64,000 nt of DNA from positions 558,001 to 622,000 of the forward strand of contig NZ_JACHJN010000001.1 of the NCBI RefSeq assembly GCF_014203665.1. Direction: 5' to 3'. Below, one piece after another: positions 1 to 8,681 of the stretch; position 1 is the first letter of the stretch; each line of letters opens with the position of its first letter. The notes beneath the pieces are model-generated. The model did no database searches, had not been told where the DNA came from, and was given only the letters and a program-made list of their open reading frames with translations. This DNA comes from Saccharothrix tamanrassetensis. GTDB lineage: Bacteria > Actinomycetota > Actinomycetes > Mycobacteriales > Pseudonocardiaceae. The position numbers were made by a program, and so were the translations under genes.

Positions 1-3000
1 CCGCCCGGACAGCACGCTCGGCGTGGTACCGGTGAGCACACCGCCGTCGACGTCCGCGTGCCCGTCGTGCATCCGCGGGCCGTAGTCGAGTGCGGTGGCC
101 CCGACGAAGACCCCGGTGGCGGTGCCGCGCAGCGCGGTCGGGTCGACGCCCGCGTGCTCGACGGCCGACCAGGCGGTCTCCATCAGCAGCCGCTGCTGGG
201 GGTCCATGGCGAACGCCTCGCGCGGCGACACGCCGAAGAAGCCCGCGTCGAAGCGCGCCACGTCGTCCAGGAAGCCGCCCCTGGCCACCGTGCTGTGGCC
301 GGTGCGGTCCGGGTCGGGGTGGAACAGGTCGGCGGGCCAGCCCCGGTCGGCGGGGAACGGCCCGATGGCGTCCACCCCGTCGGCGACGACCCGCCACAGG
401 TCGTCCGGCGAGGCCACGCCGCCGGGGTAGCGCACGGCCATCCCGATGATCGCGATCGGCTCGTCCGCCGCGCCGGGCCGCCCGACTGGTCCGTCCACAG
501 GGGACTCGTCGTGGCCGGCGGCGAGCGCGGTCAGGTGATCGGCGAGCGCGGCCGGCGTCGGGTGGTCGAACAGCAGGCCGCTGGGCAGCGCGACACCGGT
601 CACCGCGGCCAGCGCGTCGCGCAGCTCGACGGCCATCAGCGAGTCGAACCCGAGCGCCTGGAACGTCCGGTGCCGGTCGACGCGGCCCGCGTCGGCGTGC
701 CCGAGGACCGCGGCGATGTGCGCGTGCACCAGGTCCGCCAAGGCGGGGCCACCGGCCGGACGTGACACGGCGGAGCCGACGACGCCGTTTCGGGCGGCCG
801 AGCCGGGGAGAGCGGTCGGCGCGGTGGCGTCCGGAAGTCCGGCCGGCGTGGTGGCACCGGGCGGAGCCGTAGCCGCGGTGGAGCCGGTGAGGTCGGGCGG
901 GGCGGCGTGGTCGGTGTCGGGTGAGTCGGACGCCCGGCTGCCGTCGAACCAGTGGCGCTCGCGCTGGAACGGGTACGTGGGCAGGTCGACCGCCCGGACG
1001 TCGGCGCCCTCGAACGCACGGCTCCAGTCGACCGCCCCACCCCGGCTGAACACCGCGGCGAGCGCGGTGGTGAACGCCTCGGGCTCGGGCCGGTCGCGGC
1101 GCAGCGCGGGGACCGCGACGCAGCCGGACTCGGCAGCCAGGGCGGACAGCGCCCCGTCCGGCCCCAGTTCCAGCGCGGTGACCACACCCCCGTCGGCCAT
1201 CGCGCGGACCGCGTCGGCGAACCGCACCGGCGCGGCGATCTGGTCCACCCAGTAGTCCGGAGTGGACATCGCGTCGGTGACCGTCCCGGTGACCGTGGAC
1301 ACCACCGGCAGCCGGGCCGGGTGGAACGCCAGGTCCGCCACCACCTCGCGGAACCGGTCGAGCACCGGGGCCATCAGCGGCGAGTGGAACGCGTGCGAGA
1401 CCGGCAGCCGCTTGACCTTCCGGCCGAGGGAACGCAGCCGCTCGACGACCTCGGCGCACGGCCCGGCCGCGCCGGACACCACCACCGACCGCGGCCCGTT
1501 CACCGCCGCGATGCCGACGTCCGGCACCCCGGCGAGCAGCGGCAGCACCTCGTCCTCGGCCGCGGCGACCGCGATCATCACGCCGCCCGCGGGCAGCGCG
1601 CCCATCAGCCTGCCGCGCTCGGTGACCAGCCGGGCGGCGTCCGGCAGCGACAGCACCCCGGCGACGTGCGCGGCGGCGACCTCCCCGACCGAATGGCCCA
1701 CCAGGTGGGTCGGCCGCAGCCCCCAGTGCTCGGCGAGCCGGTGCAGCGCGACCTCCAGCGCGAACAGCGCGGGCTGGGTGAGCGCGGTGTCGTCGAGCCC
1801 TTCCCCGGTGGCGACGGCGTGCCCGACGGCGGCCGGCAGCAACGCGCTCACCTCGGCGTACGCGTCGGCGAACACCGGGTGGGCGGCGGCCAGCCCGGCG
1901 CCCATCCCGGCGCGCTGGCTGCCCTGCCCGGTGAACAGCACGCCCAGACCGCCCGGCAGGGCGGTGCCGGTCACCAGGTCCGGGTGCGGCACACCGCCGG
2001 CCAGCGCGGCGAGCGCCGCCGACCGGCGGGACGGGTCGGCGGTCGGCACGACGGCCCGCTCCCCCAACGTCTCCCGCGTGGCCACCAGGGAGTAGGCGAT
2101 GTCGGCCGGTTCCCCGGACACCTCCGCGAGGTCGCCGGCACGGGCCCGCAGGGCGGCCGGGGACGCGGCGGTCAGCACCCAGGGCGCCACGGCCGGCAGG
2201 TCCCCGCGCGGGGGCACGGGCACGGCGGGCGGCTCGGCGATGACGACGTGGCAGTTGGTCCCGCCCATGCCGAACGCGCTGATCCCGGCCACCAGCGGAC
2301 CGGGGCCGGTCAGCGGAACCGGTTCGGCGGCCACCGCCAGCCCCAGCTCGGCGAACGGGATGTCCGGGTTGGGCGCGGCGAAGTTCAGCGTGGCGGGCAG
2401 TTCCCGGTGGGCGACCGCGAGCACCGCCTTGAGCAGGCCCGCGATGCCCGCCGCGCCGCCGAGGTGGCCGATGGTCGGCTTCACCGAGCCGATGAGCAGC
2501 GGGTCGCCGGCGGGGCGGCCCGCGCCCAGCGCGGCACCGAGTGCCCGCGCCTCCACCGGGTCGCCCACCGCCGTGCCGGTGCCGTGCGCCTCCACGAACC
2601 GGACCGCGCCCGGCTCGACCCCCGCGCGGCGCAACGCGGCGCGCACGACCCTGGTCTGGGCGTCGGCACTGGGCACGGTCAGACCGGGTGCCGCGCCGCC
2701 GTGGCCGACCGCGGTGCCGCGCACCACGGCGTACACCCGGTCCCCGTCGGCGAGCGCCCGCGCCAGCGGCTTGAGCACCACCACCGCCGCGCCCTCGCCG
2801 GGCACGAACCCGTTGGCGCCGGCGGCGAACGCCCGGCTGACCCCGTCCGGGCTGACCCCGCCGAACCGCTCCTCCACCACCCTGCCGCCGGGCAGCAGGC
2901 CCAGGTGCACCCCGGCGGCCAGCGCCAGGTCGGACTCGCCCGCCTCCAGGCTGGACACCGCCAGGTGCACGGCGACCAGCGACGATGACTGCGCGGTGTC

Positions 3001-3447
3001 GACGGTCATGCTCGGGCCGGTGAGGTCCAGCGCGTAGGACACCCGGTTGGCGATCAGGCCGCGGCTCAGACCGGTCATCGAGTGCGGGGTGACGGCGGCG
3101 GGTCCGCTGCGGTGCACCAGGGCGGCGTAGTCGTCGCGCAGCGCGCCCACGAACACCCCGGTCCGGCTGCCGCGCAGGGTGCTCGGCACCACGCGGGCGT
3201 CCTCCAGCGCCGTCCACGCCAGTTCCAGCACCAGCCGCTGCTGGGGGTCCATCGCCGCCGCCTCGCGGGGGGACACGCCGAAGAAGCCGGCGTCGAACCC
3301 GTCGACGCCGTCGACGTACCCGCCCCGGGCCCCGTCGCGGCCGGTGGTGATCGCGCCGGTCCCGGACCGCAGCAATGTCCAGAACCCGGCCGCGCCGGCC
3401 GCCATCGGGAAACGGCACGCCACACCGACAACAGCGATTTCAGCCAC
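1..3447 (-). CDS. Modular type I polyketide synthase, loading module KSQ-AT-ACP plus start of module 1 (3' end outside window)
   Basis: First 1149 residues of a PKS assembly-line protein. Residues 1-420 form a ketosynthase domain whose active-site motif reads TVDTAQSSS, with Gln153 in place of the catalytic Cys; this KSQ form decarboxylates malonyl-ACP to make a starter unit. The acyltransferase has GHSVGE (Ser586) and HAFH (685-688), both typical of malonyl-CoA specificity. The ACP has GFDSL with the phosphopantetheine Ser936. A second KS begins near residue 992 (EPIAIIGM) and runs off the window. The GTG start is preceded by AAAGGGG about 6 nt upstream and places the KS right at the N-terminus. 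So this is the first PKS of the line, primed by acetate-type decarboxylation. It lies divergent from the imine-reductase-like gene. Confidence 0.95.
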   Translation of the reverse strand, partial: MAEIAVVGVACRFPMAAGAAGFWTLLRSGTGAITTGRDGARGGYVDGVDGFDAGFFGVSPREAAAMDPQQRLVLELAWTALEDARVVPSTLRGSRTGVFVGALRDDYAALVHRSGPAAVTPHSMTGLSRGLIANRVSYALDLTGPSMTVDTAQSSSLVAVHLAVSSLEAGESDLALAAGVHLGLLPGGRVVEERFGGVSPDGVSRAFAAGANGFVPGEGAAVVVLKPLARALADGDRVYAVVRGTAVGHGGAAPGLTVPSADAQTRVVRAALRRAGVEPGAVRFVEAHGTGTAVGDPVEARALGAALGAGRPAGDPLLIGSVKPTIGHLGGAAGIAGLLKAVLAVAHRELPATLNFAAPNPDIPFAELGLAVAAEPVPLTGPGPLVAGISAFGMGGTNCHVVIAEPPAVPVPPRGDLPAVAPWVLTAASPAALRARAGDLAEVSGEPADIAYSLVATRETLGERAVVPTADPSRRSAALAALAGGVPHPDLVTGTALPGGLGVLFTGQGSQRAGMGAGLAAAHPVFADAYAEVSALLPAAVGHAVATGEGLDDTALTQPALFALEVALHRLAEHWGLRPTHLVGHSVGEVAAAHVAGVLSLPDAARLVTERGRLMGALPAGGVMIAVAAAEDEVLPLLAGVPDVGIAAVNGPRSVVVSGAAGPCAEVVERLRSLGRKVKRLPVSHAFHSPLMAPVLDRFREVVADLAFHPARLPVVSTVTGTVTDAMSTPDYWVDQIAAPVRFADAVRAMADGGVVTALELGPDGALSALAAESGCVAVPALRRDRPEPEAFTTALAAVFSRGGAVDWSRAFEGADVRAVDLPTYPFQRERHWFDGSRASDSPDTDHAAPPDLTGSTAATAPPGATTPAGLPDATAPTALPGSAARNGVVGSAVSRPAGGPALADLVHAHIAAVLGHADAGRVDRHRTFQALGFDSLMAVELRDALAAVTGVALPSGLLFDHPTPAALADHLTALAAGHDESPVDGPVGRPGAADEPIAIIGMAVRYPGGVASPDDLWRVVADGVDAIGPFPADRGWPADLFHPDPDRTGHSTVARGGFLDDVARFDAGFFGVSPREAFAMDPQQRLLMETAWSAVEHAGVDPTALRGTATGVFVGATALDYGPRMHDGHADVDGGVLTGTTPSVLSGR

Positions 3448-3539
3448 CGGTCAACCCCTTTAGCGTTGCCGAAAAAAATTCCGTCCGAAGCCTGCGCCGG
3501 ATCGTCGTCGACCAGTATCGCCAGGTGGGGACAACCGCT

Positions 3540-3557
3540 GGTCACGTCGCGGTAACC
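3540..3557 (-). promoter_or_regulatory. Putative SARP operator upstream of the PKS
   Basis: Read on the minus strand: GGTTACC, 4-nt spacer gcga, then CGTGACC, i.e. two related heptamers with an 11-bp period. This layout is known for SARP-type regulators, and one is encoded at 11584. I see no convincing -10 eight bases downstream here. Confidence 0.5.
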
Positions 3558-3751
3558 GCACGCGGAACGGGGTGCCGGCCGGACCGGCACGACCGCCGCG
3601 ACCACCCCGGAAACCGGGTGGGTCACCAGGCCGGACCGCCGTGATTCGGGCGTGGTTACCCGTGCTCGCCGGGCTCGGTCCGGGGCACCGCGCCCACCCC
3701 GGCGCCGGTGCCCGCACCGATACCCCGATTAACGCACTTTGGAGTAAGTAC

Positions 3752-3779
3752 TTGATGTATCCGACAAGTCGCCGATAAA
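3752..3779 (+). promoter_or_regulatory. Sigma70-type promoter for imine-reductase-like gene
   Basis: TTGATG (3752-3757), 16-nt spacer, GATAAA (3774-3779), about 95 nt before the GTG start at 3874, in an AT-rich patch of otherwise GC-rich DNA. Confidence 0.45.
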
Positions 3780-3873
3780 GTGGCACTCGACGGAAACAAT
3801 CAGCCGCGCCGGGCGCGCGCCGAGCGGCGCAATTCCGTTCGACCATTCACGTACGCAAGAAGGAGTTGTTATT

Positions 3874-4761
3874 GTGGTGACCGAGGCAAGTCCTGCGCCC
3901 GTCTCCGTGATCGGCTTGGGGTTGATGGGCGCAGCGCTGGCCGGCGCCTACCTCAAGGCGGGGCACCAGACCACGGTGTGGAACCGTTCGGCGGGCAAGG
4001 CGGACGCCCTCGTCGCGCAGGGTGCCACCAACGCCGAGGACATCTCCGAGGCCGTGGCGGCGAGCGACGTCCTGGTGGTGTGCGTGTTCGACTACGCGGC
4101 GCTCTACTCGATCCTGGAGCCGGTGAAGGACTCCCTGCGCGGCAAGGTGATCGTCAACCTCACCTCGGGCCTGCCCGAGGACGCGCGCGGTGCGGCCGAG
4201 TGGGCGCAGGGCGTCGGCGCCGAGTACCTGGACGGCTACATCATGTCCGTCCCGCCGGGTGTCGGCCAGCCGCAGACGCTGCTGTTCTACGCCGGTGACG
4301 CGGACGTGTTCGCCAAGCACGAGGCCACCTTGAAGGTGCTCGGCGGCAACAGCGTCCACCTGGGCACCGACCCCGGTATCGCCGCGCTCTACGACCTGGG
4401 CCTGCTGACCATCCTGTGGACCTCGCTGGCGGGCGCCCTGCACGCGTACGCGCTGGTCGGCAGCGAGAAGGTGCCGGCCGCCGCCCTGGCGCCCTACGCC
4501 GAGGCGTGGATCACCCACGTGGTGCTGCCGAGCGTCAAGGGCGCGGCGGCGGCGGTCGACTCGGGCCAGTACGCCACCAGCGTGTCCACCACCGCGCTGA
4601 ACGCGATCGGCCTGGGCAAGCTGGCCGAGGCGAGCAAGGCGGCGGGCATCCGGCCCGACCTGGTGCTGCCCATCAAGGAGTACCTGGAGAAGCGGGTGGC
4701 GGACGGCCACGGCGACGAGGCACTGGCCGGCATGTTCGAGGTCATCCGCTCCCCCGAGTAG
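3874..4761 (+). CDS. NAD(P)H-dependent imine-reductase-like oxidoreductase (6PGDH/HIBADH fold)
   Basis: 295 residues. An N-terminal Rossmann fold opens with GLGLMG and is followed by GHQTTVWNRSAGKADAL, the NADPH-site pattern shared by imine reductases and 3-hydroxyisobutyrate dehydrogenase relatives. The second half carries the dimerisation-helix motif DPGIAALYDLGLL typical of the imine reductase family. The GTG start has AAGGAG at 3859-3864. It may reduce a cyclic imine formed after transamination of a polyketide aldehyde, which fits the aminotransferase at 14620; this role is inference. A paralogue lies at 48337. It ends at a strong hairpin shared with the convergent carboxylase operon. A 3-hydroxy-acid dehydrogenase activity cannot be excluded. 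Confidence 0.8.
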   Translation: MVTEASPAPVSVIGLGLMGAALAGAYLKAGHQTTVWNRSAGKADALVAQGATNAEDISEAVAASDVLVVCVFDYAALYSILEPVKDSLRGKVIVNLTSGLPEDARGAAEWAQGVGAEYLDGYIMSVPPGVGQPQTLLFYAGDADVFAKHEATLKVLGGNSVHLGTDPGIAALYDLGLLTILWTSLAGALHAYALVGSEKVPAAALAPYAEAWITHVVLPSVKGAAAAVDSGQYATSVSTTALNAIGLGKLAEASKAAGIRPDLVLPIKEYLEKRVADGHGDEALAGMFEVIRSPE

Positions 4762-4973
4762 CGAGGCCGTCCGTCCGGCGGAACCCCCCAGCCGTCGGAC
4801 GGACCCGACCCGGCGACGGCGCTGGTGCCGACCGGGACTCCCGGCCCGCGCCCGCCCACCCCCCTGGGCACCCGGTGCGGGCCGGGAGTATTTCTCCATC
4901 GGACGAGCGGAGTCCCCGGTGTCGACACCGCTTCGGCCCCGGCACCGTTCCTCGTCCCGGGTTCGTCGGCTCC

Positions 4974-5013
4974 GGCACTGTCCCGGAGGCACTGTCCCAA
5001 GGGGCACTGTCCC
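4974..5013. repeat. Triple direct repeat GGCACTGTCCC
   Basis: Three identical 11-bp copies at 4974-4984, 4988-4998 and 5003-5013, spaced 14 and 15 bp apart, in the intergenic region before the terminator hairpin. Function unknown. Confidence 0.6.
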
Positions 5014-5042
5014 CGGGCGGCCTGGCTCCGACGTCCACGACT

Positions 5043-5090
5043 CGGCGAACTGCCGCCGCACCGAGGTTCCGGTGCGGCGGCAGTTCGCCG
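5043..5090. terminator. Bidirectional terminator hairpin
   Basis: Perfect inverted repeat: arm 5043-5063 pairs with 5070-5090 (21 bp) around a 6-nt loop. It abuts the stop codon of the carboxylase alpha gene and follows the imine-reductase-like gene, so it can stop both convergent transcripts. The rest of 4762-5042 holds no gene. Confidence 0.85.
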
Positions 5091-6857
5091 TCAGTCCTTG
5101 ATCTCGCACAGCGGCGCACCCGCCGCGACCGAGTTGCCGACCTCCACCGCCAGGCCCTTCACCGTGCCGGAGCGGTGCGCGGTCACCGGCTGCTCCATCT
5201 TCATCGCCTCCAGCACGGCGACCGGCTCGCCCTCCTCCACCCGGTCGCCGTCGGACACCAGCAGCTTCACGATCGTGCCCAGCATCGGCGCGGTCAGGGT
5301 GTCGCCCTCGACCACCGCGACACCGCCCGCCGGACCCCGGCGCCTCGGCGGCACGGGTGGAGCCGCGGCCGACCCGGGCCGCGCCGCCAGGGACGCGGGC
5401 ACGGTGATCTCGATCCGCTTGCCGCCGACCTCCACCACCACGCGCTCCCGCGACTCGGCGGGCGGGGCGGGCTCGGGGACGGCTTCGTGCGGCGGGATGT
5501 CGTTGTGGAACTCGGTCTCGATCCATCGCGTGTGGACGGTGAACGGCCCCGCCGACCCGGACAGCTCCGGCGCGAACGCCGGGTCGACGACCACCTTGCG
5601 GTGGAACGGCAGCGCGGTCGCCAGACCGTCCACCCGGAACTCGCCGAGCGCGCGGGCGGCGCGCCGCAGCGCCTGCTCGCGGGTCGCGCCGGTGACGATC
5701 AATTTGGCCAGCAGGGAATCCCACTCCGGCCCGACGACCGAACCCGCCACCACACCGGAGTCCACCCGGACACCGGGGCCCGCGGGCGGCTCGAACACGA
5801 CGACCGTGCCCGGTGCGGGCAGGAAGCCCCGCCCCGGGTCCTCGCCGTTGACCCGGAACTCCAACGCGTGGCCCCGCACCGGCGGGTCGTCGTAGCCGAG
5901 CGGCTCGCCGTCGGCGATGCGCAGCATCTCGCCCACCAGGTCGATGCCGGTGACCTCCTCGGTGACCGGGTGCTCCACCTGGAGCCGGGTGTTCACCTCC
6001 AGGAACGACACGGTGCCGTCCGCGCCGACGAGGAACTCGCAGGTGCCCGCCCCGACGTACCCGGCGGCGCGCAGCACCGCCTTGGACACCCGGCGCAGCT
6101 CCGCGTCCTGCTCCGGCGTGAGGTAGGGCGCGGGGGCCTCTTCGACCAGCTTCTGGTGCCGCCGTTGCAGCGTGCAGTCGCGGGTGGACACCACGACCAC
6201 GGCGCCGTACCGGTCGGCGAGGCACTGCGTCTCCACGTGCCGGGGCCGGTCCAGGTAGCGCTCGACGAAGCACTCGCCACGGCCGAACGCCGCGGCCGCC
6301 TCGCGCACCGCCGCCTCGTACAGCTCCGGGATCTCCGCCAGGGTGCGGGCCACCCTCATGCCGCGCCCGCCGCCGCCGAACGCCGCCTTCACCGCGATCG
6401 GCAGGCCGTACCGCTCGGCGAACGCGACCACCTCGTCGGCCGACGTGACCGGGTCGGCGGTGCCGGGCACCAGCGGCGCGCCGACCTCCGTCGCCACCCT
6501 GCGGGCGGCGACCTTGTCGCCCAGGGCCCGGATCGCGTCGGGCGGGGGGCCGATCCAGGTCAGCCCGGCGTCCACCACCGCCTGGGCGAAGTCGGGGTTC
6601 TCCGACAGGAACCCGTAGCCGGGGTGGAGCGCGTCCGCCCCGGCGGACTCGGCGGCGGCCAGCACGGCCGCCCCGTCGAGGTAGCTCGTCGCCGGGGTGT
6701 CGCCGGGCAGCCGGTACGCCTCGTCGGCGGCGCGCACGTGCGGCGCGTCCCGGTCCGGGCCCGCGTAGACCGCCGCACAGGCGATCCCGGCGTCCCGGCA
6801 GGCACGGGCGATCCGGACCGCGATCTCGCCCCGGTTGGCGATCAGCACCTTGCGCAC
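5091..6857 (-). CDS. accA: Acyl-CoA carboxylase alpha subunit (biotin carboxylase + biotin carrier)
   Basis: 588 residues, usual length for an actinobacterial alpha subunit. It starts [17 protein letters not shown], the biotin carboxylase N-domain; [10 protein letters not shown] and the ATP-grasp segment FGGGGRGMR follow; the C-terminal carrier domain has the biotinylation motif EAMKME near residue 550. It carboxylates its own biotin with bicarbonate and ATP, for transfer by the beta subunit at 7107 to an acyl-CoA. GTG start with GAGGAGGG just upstream. It is the last gene of the FAAL-AccB-AccE-AccA operon, so it probably supplies malonyl-CoA or a substituted extender unit to the PKS. Confidence 0.95.
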   Translation of the reverse strand: MRKVLIANRGEIAVRIARACRDAGIACAAVYAGPDRDAPHVRAADEAYRLPGDTPATSYLDGAAVLAAAESAGADALHPGYGFLSENPDFAQAVVDAGLTWIGPPPDAIRALGDKVAARRVATEVGAPLVPGTADPVTSADEVVAFAERYGLPIAVKAAFGGGGRGMRVARTLAEIPELYEAAVREAAAAFGRGECFVERYLDRPRHVETQCLADRYGAVVVVSTRDCTLQRRHQKLVEEAPAPYLTPEQDAELRRVSKAVLRAAGYVGAGTCEFLVGADGTVSFLEVNTRLQVEHPVTEEVTGIDLVGEMLRIADGEPLGYDDPPVRGHALEFRVNGEDPGRGFLPAPGTVVVFEPPAGPGVRVDSGVVAGSVVGPEWDSLLAKLIVTGATREQALRRAARALGEFRVDGLATALPFHRKVVVDPAFAPELSGSAGPFTVHTRWIETEFHNDIPPHEAVPEPAPPAESRERVVVEVGGKRIEITVPASLAARPGSAAAPPVPPRRRGPAGGVAVVEGDTLTAPMLGTIVKLLVSDGDRVEEGEPVAVLEAMKMEQPVTAHRSGTVKGLAVEVGNSVAAGAPLCEIKD

Positions 6858-6900
6858 AATGACCCTCCTCGGATCGGCATAGTCCAGTGGTTCGCCGGCG

Positions 6901-7110
6901 CTACAGCCGGGTGCCGCGCCGCCACGGGCCGCGGTTCAGCGGTCCGCGCAGCCCGCCCACCCGGGACCAGCCGTCCCGTGCCGGCGTCCCGGAGTCCCGG
7001 ACCGGCTTCCCGGCGCCCGGTGCGGACAGCGCCCGCACGACCACCAGCACGACCGCCAGCTCCTCCGGCGTCGGGTTGCCCGCGACGGCCACCACCTCCG
7101 ACGGCGTCAC
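6901..7110 (-). CDS. accE: Acyl-CoA carboxylase epsilon subunit
   Basis: 69 residues. The first half, [20 protein letters not shown], is the NPTxEExAAL-type helix of actinobacterial AccE/PccE epsilon subunits, which stabilise the alpha-beta complex. The GTG start overlaps the beta-subunit stop as GTGA (7107-7110), so the two are translationally coupled. It is followed 43 nt later by the alpha subunit. The arginine-rich C-terminus is poorly conserved in the family. Confidence 0.85.
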   Translation of the reverse strand: MTPSEVVAVAGNPTPEELAVVLVVVRALSAPGAGKPVRDSGTPARDGWSRVGGLRGPLNRGPWRRGTRL

Positions 7111-8681
7111 AGCGGGATGTTCCCGTGCTTGCGGGGCAACCGGTCCACCCGCTTGCCGCGCAGGGCGGCCAGCGCGTCGGCGATTTCCCGGCGCGTCTCG
7201 CTCGGCACGATGACCGCGTCCACGTAACCGCGGTCCGCGGCGATGTACGGGTTGCACAGCTGCTGCTCGTACTCCGCGCGCAGCCGTTCGCGCTCGGCCT
7301 CCGGGTCGTCGGCGGCAGCCAGTTCGCGGCGGTGCAGCAGGGTCACCGCGCTGTCCCCGCCCATCACCGCGATCTCCGCGGTCGGCCAGGCGAGGTTCAC
7401 GTCGGTGCCCAGGTGCTTGGACCCCATGACGCCGTACCCGCCGCCGTAGGCCTTGCGGGTCACCACCGTCACCATCGGCACGGTGGCCTCGGCGTAGGCG
7501 TAGATCAGCTTGGCGCCGCGCCGGATGATGCCGTGGCGCTCCTGCTCCAGGCTCGGCAGGAACCCCGGCACGTCCACGAAGGTCACCACGGGGATGTGGA
7601 ACGCGTCGCACAGCCGGATGAACCGCGCGGCCTTCTCGCTGGCGTCGATGTCCAGCACGCCCGCCATGAACGCGGGCTGGTTGGCCACCACCCCGACGCT
7701 GTGCCCGTCGACGCGGCCGAACCCGCAGACGATGTTGCGGGCGAACAGCGGCTGCACCTCCAGCAGCTCGCCGCCGTCCAGCACCGTCCGCACGACCTCG
7801 GTCATGTCGTAGGGCTGGTTGCGCCCGTCCGGGATCACCGCGTCCAGCGCCAGGTCCGCCGGGCGCGGGCCCGGGTCCTCGGTGGCCGCGTAGACCGGCG
7901 GGTCGGCGGTGTTGTTGGAGGGCAGGTAGCCCAGCAGCAGCCGCACGTACTCGAACGCGTCCTTCTCGTCGCGCGCCAGGTAGTGCGAGTTGCCGGAGAC
8001 GGCGCTGTTGCGGTGCGCGCCGCCCAGCTCCTCGGGGTCGACCTCCTGCCCGGTGACGGTGCGCATCACCTCCGCGCCGGTCACCTGCATGTTGGAGATG
8101 CCGTCCACCATGACGACGAAGTCGGTGATCGCGGGCCCGTAGACGGCACCGCCCGCGCACGGCCCGACCATCAGCGATATCTGCGGCACCACACCGGAGG
8201 CCTCCACGTGCCGCTTGATCAGCTCGCCGTAGCGGGCCAGCGACACCACGCCCTCCTGGACCCTGGCGCCACCGGAGTCGTTGATGCCGATCACCGGGGC
8301 GCCGATGCGCAGCGCGAGGTCCATCAGCTTGACGATCTTGCCGCCGTTCACCTCGCCGAGCGAGCCGCCGAGCACGGTGAAGTCGTAGGCGTACAGGCAG
8401 ACCCGGCGGCCGTCGACGGTGCCGTGCCCCACCACGATCCCGTCGCCGGCGGGCCGGTGGCGGTCCATGGCGAAGTCGTGCGTGCGGTGCCGGGCCAGGG
8501 CGTCCAGCTCGGTGAACGAACCGGGGTCGAGCAGCGCCTCCACCCGCTCGCGGGCGGTGAGCTTCCCGTTCTCCCGCTGGCGGCGCACCGCGCGGCTGTC
8601 CTCCGGCGCGACCAGTTCGGCGCGCCGGGCCAGCAGGGCGTCGATGCGTTCGCGGGTGGTGCCCGCGCCGTGCGTGCTCAC
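7107..8681 (-). CDS. accB: Acyl-CoA carboxylase beta subunit (carboxyltransferase)
   Basis: 524 residues, full length for a propionyl/acetyl-CoA carboxylase carboxyltransferase. Visible family marks: RERVEALLDPGSF near the N-terminus, INDSGGARVQEGV, the oxyanion loop around GPCAGGAVYGPAITDF, the second crotonase-like half with DVPGFLPSLEQE, and the GGGYGVM loop. It transfers carboxyl from biotin to acyl-CoA. The GTG start overlaps the FAAL stop by 4 nt and its own stop overlaps accE, so the three genes are tightly coupled. The residue that sets chain-length preference was not resolved. Confidence 0.95.
   Translation of the reverse strand: MSTHGAGTTRERIDALLARRAELVAPEDSRAVRRQRENGKLTARERVEALLDPGSFTELDALARHRTHDFAMDRHRPAGDGIVVGHGTVDGRRVCLYAYDFTVLGGSLGEVNGGKIVKLMDLALRIGAPVIGINDSGGARVQEGVVSLARYGELIKRHVEASGVVPQISLMVGPCAGGAVYGPAITDFVVMVDGISNMQVTGAEVMRTVTGQEVDPEELGGAHRNSAVSGNSHYLARDEKDAFEYVRLLLGYLPSNNTADPPVYAATEDPGPRPADLALDAVIPDGRNQPYDMTEVVRTVLDGGELLEVQPLFARNIVCGFGRVDGHSVGVVANQPAFMAGVLDIDASEKAARFIRLCDAFHIPVVTFVDVPGFLPSLEQERHGIIRRGAKLIYAYAEATVPMVTVVTRKAYGGGYGVMGSKHLGTDVNLAWPTAEIAVMGGDSAVTLLHRRELAAADDPEAERERLRAEYEQQLCNPYIAADRGYVDAVIVPSETRREIADALAALRGKRVDRLPRKHGNIPL

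Larger units (their letters stand above)
3448..3873. other. Divergent regulatory region between PKS and imine-reductase-like gene
   Basis: 426 bp without a credible gene. It holds the SARP-like repeat at 3540-3557, a second GGTTACC heptamer at 3654-3660 facing the plus-strand gene, and a plus-strand promoter at 3752-3779. Base composition becomes AT-rich after about 3720. Confidence 0.7.

Noticed and set aside
952-2988. Long plus-strand frame of 678 codons
   Set aside because: Antisense shadow of the PKS; Arg/Gly/His-rich with no domains, while the minus strand encodes clear KS-AT-ACP motifs.
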